This document shows positions 63,695 to 64,000 of a stretch of DNA of 64,000 nt, in pieces. The translations under genes were made by a program, and so were the position numbers. The stretch comes from Dehalococcoidia bacterium (GTDB lineage: Bacteria > Chloroflexota > Dehalococcoidia > Bin125), in the NCBI GenBank assembly GCA_022825265.1, contig JAJDXE010000013.1, positions 186,001-250,000 of the forward strand. Reading direction: 5' to 3'. Below the pieces are notes generated by a model that searched no databases, was not told the origin of the DNA, and worked only from the letters and a program-made list of their open reading frames with translations. Position 1 is the first letter of the stretch. Each line of letters begins with the position of its first letter.

Positions 63695-63847
63695 ATGCCC
63701 GACCTGACCGAACTGATCGCAAGCGCACCCTGGCGGGAGGCGGTGACCTACCGCGAGACCTGGCCGCACGAGTACGTGATGAGCACGCGGCTGCTTACCA
63801 AGCCTCGAGCGCTCGGCGGGGAACTGCCCCCAGTTCAGCTCTTCTAA
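63695..63847 (+). pseudogene. Truncated gene of an uncharacterised family, ended by repeat copy B
   Basis: A 50-residue frame with GGAGG 5 bases before its ATG. The first 30 residues, DLTELIASAPWREAVTYRETWPHEYV, look like the N-terminus of a small uncharacterised bacterial family in which W-x-x-A-x-T-Y-x-x-x-x-PHEY is followed by about 80 more residues. Here the sequence changes character after PHEYV. From codon 38 it is made of the 57-base repeat, which supplies the stop codon. I read it as a gene cut short by arrival of the repeat or by a deletion. A real short protein cannot be excluded. Confidence 0.5.
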
Positions 63848-63863
63848 GGACAAACTGCGTTAT
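63807..63863. repeat. 57-base repeat, copy B
   Basis: Same orientation as copy A, 246 bases downstream of it. It keeps GAGC, GCGGG, GTTCAGCTC, AAG, ACTGC and other blocks. Its hairpin is weaker: AACTG/CAGTT around CCCC at 63821-63834. It forms the 3' end of the truncated gene. Confidence 0.75.
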
Positions 63864-63946
63864 GGTTCCGCGTTTGGAGGCGGAGTCAAGAGCATCAATG
63901 AGGGCAGGCCACGAAGCGCTTGCCATTCACGATGGCATGGTCCATG

Positions 63947-63952
63947 TAGAAT
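63947..63952 (+). promoter_or_regulatory. Candidate -10 hexamer for the gene beyond the right edge
   Basis: TAGAAT, fitting the TANNNT pattern of the window. Transcription would start near 63959. The interval 63864-63946 holds nothing else I recognise. Confidence 0.35.
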
Positions 63953-63990
63953 GAGCGGACCGAATCAGGCTGCGTGTACTGTGTCCAGCC

Positions 63991-63996
63991 GGAGGT
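63991..63996 (+). promoter_or_regulatory. Ribosome binding site of the next gene
   Basis: GGAGGT followed by AACA at the last base. A start codon is expected within a few bases outside the window. Confidence 0.5.
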
Positions 63997-64000
63997 AACA

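Overview
The window comes from a high-GC bacterium. Codon third positions are mostly G or C, and the DNA is gene-dense with no gap over 300 bases without a gene or candidate gene. Features that suggest a single-membrane bacterium of the Chloroflexota (perhaps the SAR202/Dehalococcoidia side) are: a complete atp operon running into murA, an MreB-like gene and Rex; four luciferase-like flavin/F420 oxidoreductases; a single-chain biotin-dependent acyl-CoA carboxylase; and Tat-exported lipoprotein transport. This assignment is an inference from gene content; no rRNA or tRNA gene was seen.

Layout. 1-3022: three tandem MFS exporters, the first cut by the window edge. 3024-7590: luciferase-like oxidoreductases, a metallo-beta-lactamase-fold hydrolase, an MscS channel and a CDGSH Fe-S protein. 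7609-11456: NfeD protease plus flotillin, then another MBL-fold hydrolase. 11461-19846: cinA, a MoxR/DUF58/DUF4129 operon, a ComB-like phosphatase, pyrF and an MFS gene. 19944-32167: bifunctional nuclease, then atpI-B-E-F-H-A-G-(HAD phosphatase)-D-C, murA, MreB-like and rex. 32268-41823: aldo-keto reductase, gyrA, a lone restriction-type nuclease, an antitoxin remnant, a luciferase-like oxidoreductase, an acetoacetate-decarboxylase-like protein, a coiled-coil protein and a fluoroacetate-dehalogenase-like hydrolase. 42012-44697: leuD and leuB, separated by an array of small genes. 44747-52919: single-chain carboxylase and a peptide-type ABC importer interrupted by a nucleotidyltransferase-HEPN gene. 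53069-59781: phytanoyl-CoA-dioxygenase-like enzyme, oxidoreductase and three tandem carboxylesterases. 59791-64000: leuC, a HicA-like toxin-antitoxin pair, leuA and a truncated gene.

The most unusual object is at 42805-43575, between leuD and leuB. Three paralogous genes each encode exactly 52 residues, start 296 and 286 bases apart, and end in the same cysteine-rich tail, CCG(N/R)YGDPGC-stop. Each has a TANNNT promoter hexamer 41-44 bases upstream of its ATG and a GC-rich hairpin 12-13 bases after its stop. No maturation enzyme lies nearby, and I do not recognise the family.

Other notable signals are: a set of apparently leaderless genes with TANNNT exactly 6 (once 7) bases before the start codon; a patch of foreign-looking codon use over the quinolone-determining region of gyrA; a roughly 245-residue extracytoplasmic segment in ATP synthase subunit a; a Cys-to-Asp MurA; an MreB-like protein with degenerate ATPase motifs; and several small dispersed repeats. 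One of these repeats is present in the leuA leader and also truncates a gene.
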